A stretch of DNA of 64,000 nt from Rhodocaloribacter sp964552015 (GTDB taxonomy: Bacteria; Bacteroidota; Rhodothermia; Rhodothermales; ISCAR-4553), in NCBI GenBank assembly GCA_964552015.1, contig CAZKFR010000004.1, positions 39,251 to 103,250 on the forward strand. Reading direction: 5' to 3'. Below the pieces are notes generated by a model. That model searched no databases. It had not been told where the DNA came from and was given only the letters and a program-made list of their open reading frames with translations. How positions within the stretch are numbered: position 1 is the first letter of the stretch; every line of letters begins with the position of its first letter. Of the stretch, positions 63,032-64,000 are shown in pieces. A program made the translations under genes and the position numbers.

Positions 63032-63358
63032 ATGTCGCAGACGTTGCTCCAGACGATCTATCAACTCGGCGAGCGCATGTGCCGGTCGTTGGAGGAAGGC
63101 AACCTCGACGCCTTCCTGCTCCAACTGGGCGAGCGCACCTCCCTGATCGAGCGTCTGGGTACCGTCTCCGCGCCTTTCTCGGCGGAGGACGTCGCAGCGT
63201 TTCAGGCACAGCAGCAGCGCCTCGAAGCGTTACTGCAACAGGAAGAACGCCGGCTGCATGAAGCGCTCGCGACGGTCGTATGCCAGCGTAAAGCCCACCA
63301 GCAGTACCGCCAGCCGGTGCTCCGACGCCGGTTGCTGAACAAAAACCTGCACGGCTAG
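63032..63358 (+). CDS. small helical protein in FliT position
   Basis: 108 residues, predicted all-helical, rich in Gln/Leu/Glu (AFQAQQQRLEALLQQEERRL). No strong family signature, but its size, helical nature and place straight after fliS-fliD match FliT, the chaperone for FliD. It starts 65 bases after fliD and probably shares its transcript. Identification as FliT rests on context. Confidence 0.6.
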   Translation: MSQTLLQTIYQLGERMCRSLEEGNLDAFLLQLGERTSLIERLGTVSAPFSAEDVAAFQAQQQRLEALLQQEERRLHEALATVVCQRKAHQQYRQPVLRRRLLNKNLHG

Positions 63359-63439
63359 TTAGTCCTCATGGACGTGCCCATCCGGTGCCGGCCTACCGCC
63401 TGACAGGACGGGGTGCCGGCCCACCAACCCGACCGCACG

Positions 63440-63844
63440 ATGGACATTCGAAACACCACCCCTGGCCTGAACGGCACCACACCGTTGCACCCGGCCTCTC
63501 CGCAGGAAACCGGCAAGACGGCGCCGGGTCCTCTTCCGCCCCAGCCCGAACAGACACCGGGCACCCCTCCCCGGGATCGCATCGACCTCTCGGGCGGCAC
63601 CTCGGGCATCGGGCCGGATATAGCCCCGACGCGGGCCAAAATCTTTGCCCGTAAAGCGCTGGATGCCCTGCCTCCACTCAGTGAAGAGCGTCTGGAAAAG
63701 ATTCGCCGGCGGATGGAGGAAGGCTTCTACAGCCGGCCGGACGTGCTGAAGAAAGTCGCGCACCACGTAGCCAGCGACCTGCTGGGCGACCTCGACGCCA
63801 AAGCCGCTGCCCTCGACCCCGATCGCGGCAATATCGACCGCTGA
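63440..63844 (+). CDS. FlgM-like anti-sigma-28 factor candidate
   Basis: 134 residues. A Pro/Thr/Gly-rich disordered N-terminal half leads to DRIDLSGG, the (D/E)xVxLS-type motif that precedes the sigma-binding part of FlgM, and then to ERLEKIRRRMEEGFYSRPDVLKKVAHHV, which matches the FlgM pattern of I..I..G.Y...., followed by an AxxLL-like VASDLLGDL. FlgM holds FliA inactive until the hook is complete. The FliA-like promoters in this region make such a regulator expected. The similarity is short and the protein longer than enteric FlgM (about 100). Confidence 0.6.
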   Translation: MDIRNTTPGLNGTTPLHPASPQETGKTAPGPLPPQPEQTPGTPPRDRIDLSGGTSGIGPDIAPTRAKIFARKALDALPPLSEERLEKIRRRMEEGFYSRPDVLKKVAHHVASDLLGDLDAKAAALDPDRGNIDR

Positions 63845-63857
63845 ACGGTCTTTTTTT
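63836..63857 (+). terminator. terminator at end of fliS-fliD gene set
   Basis: GACCG (63836-63840), loop CTGAA, CGGTC (63846-63850), then seven T. The stem is short and includes the stop codon of the FlgM-like gene in its loop. Confidence 0.65.
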
Positions 63858-64000
63858 CCTCCAGCCGTTCCCGGCGTGTGGTCATACCGGAATAGGTACA
63901 CCTCACCGCGCGCGGCACGCCTCCCCTCAACCCTCCAGCCTGGCGGGTCCTCAGCCCGTAGCCATCCTCTTCCGTCCCACCCGGCGGGCTAGTCGATGTA
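63858..64000. other. right end of window, no feature seen
   Basis: 143 bases after the terminator. I find no open frame of note, repeat or RNA signal here. Confidence 0.6.

Overview
The window is 64 kb of GC-rich, densely coded bacterial chromosome. Its gene content points to a Bacteroidota/Rhodothermota-type bacterium, probably Rhodothermales. Supporting signs are several Tat-exported oxidoreductases and a glycosylasparaginase with near-identical RRDFLKK/RRHFLKK signals, a YtxJ-type bacillithiol-system protein, TonB/SPOR envelope proteins, a class I HMG-CoA reductase and flagellar genes. The lineage is inferred from gene content; no rRNA is present to confirm it. I see no tRNA, rRNA, CRISPR array, insertion sequence or prophage.

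Layout. 1-3023: three-gene cassette (ATP-grasp cut by the window edge, circularly permuted ATP-grasp-like protein, class I glutamine amidotransferase), probably an amidoligase-type pathway of unknown product. 3138-12756: PBP1C, a NatAB-like ABC exporter, two Tat-exported Gfo/Idh/MocA oxidoreductases around an ApbE flavin transferase, a YceI protein and a hemolysin-III protein. 12882-16722: ArsA-like ATPase running into a real assembly gap, HMG-CoA reductase, WS/DGAT acyltransferase. 16878-29082: SCP2-like protein, glycerate 2-kinase, secreted metalloprotease, glycosylasparaginase, M24 peptidase, DUF819 permease, M3 peptidase, YtxJ and a TlpA thioredoxin. 29392-46409: thiolase, YdjM-like protein, the overlapping pgsA-pyrE-cinA operon, dnaK, redoxin, M14 carboxypeptidase, NSS symporter, TonB, ppk1 and dnaG. 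46629-54554: polyphosphate glucokinase, a candidate structured RNA, SPOR lipoprotein, deoC, lipid/diacylglycerol kinase, BtuF/BtuC-like transporter genes, polyprenyl diphosphate synthase and an MBL hydrolase.

54682-63857 is a late flagellar region: two flagellins, a glycosyltransferase, FliS, FliD, a FliT-position protein and a FlgM-like anti-sigma candidate. Four upstream sites resemble FliA (sigma-28) promoters (TTAAG, 13-15 bases, then GCCGAtAC or GACGATAC). One precedes a 242-residue protein of unknown function at 54798, which I regard as the best lead for an undescribed flagellum-linked component.

Assembly. There are four runs of exactly 100 N. Three (23031, 47659, 58642) are flanked on both sides by the same exact 55-base sequence, the pattern left by unmerged contig ends overlapping by one 55-mer. 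Collapsing the one at 58642 restores an intact second flagellin. The gap at 13655 has no such duplication and hides real sequence, including the 3' end of the ArsA-like gene. Where a gene's start was ambiguous, the reasons for the chosen start are given in its entry.
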